NCBI GenBank assembly: GCA_946478775.1
Contig: CAMLDR010000013.1
Coordinates: 1 to 42,134 of the forward strand
Origin: an uncultured Flavobacteriales bacterium
GTDB lineage: Bacteria; Bacteroidota; Bacteroidia; Flavobacteriales; Crocinitomicaceae
Reading direction: 5' to 3'
DNA length: 42,134 nucleotides
The position numbers and the translations under genes were made by a program. Within the stretch, counting starts at the first letter, position 1, and each line of letters begins with the position of its first letter. The notes under the pieces are model-generated. The model had not been told where the DNA came from, ran no database searches, and saw only the letters and a program-made list of their open reading frames with translations. Of this stretch, positions 41,614 through 42,134 are shown in pieces.

Positions 41614-41639
41614 TAGGGATGCGAAGCATCGCGTCCCTA
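41614..41639. repeat. TAGGGAYGCGA palindrome containing a stop codon
   Basis: TAGGGATGCGA (41614-41624), loop AGCA, TCGCGTCCCTA (41629-41639): 11-bp stem with one wobble. The stop codon (TAG) of the hydrolase on the minus strand is the first three bases of the stem in its own sense. This type of palindrome is widespread as an intergenic element in several bacterial phyla. It may also terminate the hydrolase transcript. Confidence 0.6.
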
Positions 41640-42134
41640 ACGGATATCCGACATCCATTGAGCGATTGTTTTCATAGTTTCTTCCTGTTTTTCCAGGTGC
41701 GGATGATGTCCGCAAGCCGGAATGATCTTGCATATGCGGTTTTCTTTATTTAGAACGATGGAGTTCACCTGTTCTTCGGTTCCGTATTGATCGTCTTTTC
41801 CCTGGATTGCAAGAACAGGAATCTGAAAATCGGAAATTTCGTTGCGAATGTCCCAGTTTTTAAAATCCGGGCTGAGCCAGGTATTTGCCCAGGCATAAAA
41901 CAAGGTTTTTGTCTTGTCTCCGTGGATTCGGTATAAACCTTCCAGTTTCCCTGTTTCAAATGCTTCTATTGCCGGGTGGATTCCTGCAAGTGTTTCTTCT
42001 TCTACAAAGGTATGGGCAGCCATCGTTACAAGTGCCGAAAGATTTTTTGTTTTATGGGCAGCCATTATTAAGGCAATACTTCCGCCGTCGCTGTGGCCGA
42101 TAAGCATGTACTTTTGATCCGGATTTAGGATTTC
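41637..42134 (-). CDS. alpha/beta hydrolase, 5' part off the window
   Basis: The frame is open to the window edge (EILNPDQKYMLIGHS...), so the N-terminus is missing; the ATG at 42107 is internal. The visible 165 residues include the nucleophile elbow GHSDGG, an acid in QGKDDQYG (Asp in the usual position after the strand PVLAIQG) and a histidine in CGHHPHLEKQ. This is the profile of a MhpC/BioH-type alpha/beta hydrolase; no signal can be judged. The stop codon lies in the palindrome at 41614-41639. Confidence 0.88.
   Translation of the reverse strand, partial: EILNPDQKYMLIGHSDGGSIALIMAAHKTKNLSALVTMAAHTFVEEETLAGIHPAIEAFETGKLEGLYRIHGDKTKTLFYAWANTWLSPDFKNWDIRNEISDFQIPVLAIQGKDDQYGTEEQVNSIVLNKENRICKIIPACGHHPHLEKQEETMKTIAQWMSDIR

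Overview
The window reads as chromosomal DNA of a Bacteroidota bacterium, most likely a flavobacterium (order Flavobacteriales; a Crocinitomicaceae or Fluviicola-like host is a guess from gene style, not a measurement). Signs are: secreted proteins with type IX secretion (T9SS) C-terminal sorting domains (starts near 1, 6361 and 17464), A-rich leaders without Shine-Dalgarno sequences, several matches to the Bacteroidota promoter (TTG, about 20 bases, TAnnTTTG), and families typical of the phylum (WG repeats, delta-60 repeats, two-component-type propellers, DUF1573, DUF3817, KdpD-like DUF4118). I see no rRNA, tRNA, CRISPR array, transposase, phage gene or recognised defence system. It looks like core and semi-core chromosome, densely packed.

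Layout. 1-551: 3' end of a T9SS-exported sugar-dehydrogenase-like protein. 641-3473: a TetR regulator, a strong palindromic operator candidate, two small membrane proteins, a rhodanese, a YjbR-type protein and an unknown membrane protein. 3680-6358: two tandem WG-repeat secreted paralogs and a secreted alpha/beta hydrolase. 6361-9966 (minus): a 1201-residue delta-60/T9SS protein whose stop lies two bases from the convergent hydrolase stop. 10098-17147: CPBP protease, unknown membrane-anchored protein, GNAT, a KdpD-like/KdpE two-component pair without a kdp transporter beside it, a luciferase-like flavin oxidoreductase, a lipoprotein and a TPR protein. 17464-21819: a 1451-residue secreted protein made of three tandem ~448-residue beta-helix units.

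22075-27260 is a tight plus-strand operon: TPR protein, ComA/phosphosulfolactate-synthase-like protein, WD40 protein, M50 membrane metalloprotease, Smr-domain protein, small membrane protein. It converges on a minus-strand operon (31114 down to 27274): YciO-type Sua5 protein, class I glutamine amidotransferase, SpmA-SpmB fusion, a protein made of four exact 25-residue repeats, GNAT, and an MliC-like lipoprotein. 31302-35147 holds a small secreted protein, an S41 processing protease with a DUF1573 lipoprotein, and an NlpC/P60 hydrolase. 35243-39053 (minus) is a propeller-Y_Y_Y-SpoIIE phosphatase sensor with a small membrane partner. 39145-41473 (minus) is a polyamine module: a fused AdoMet decarboxylase-spermidine synthase followed by an agmatinase-family enzyme. 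The right edge cuts an alpha/beta hydrolase.

Most unusual items: the four-times-repeated 25-residue module (28143-28643), the triplicated beta-helix protein (17464-21819), the ComA-WD40-M50-Smr operon, the non-ATG start of the KdpD-like kinase supported by a promoter inside its apparent 5' extension, and several palindromic intergenic elements that look like dispersed repeats. I did not find a clear new multi-gene system; the best candidates are flagged in the findings.
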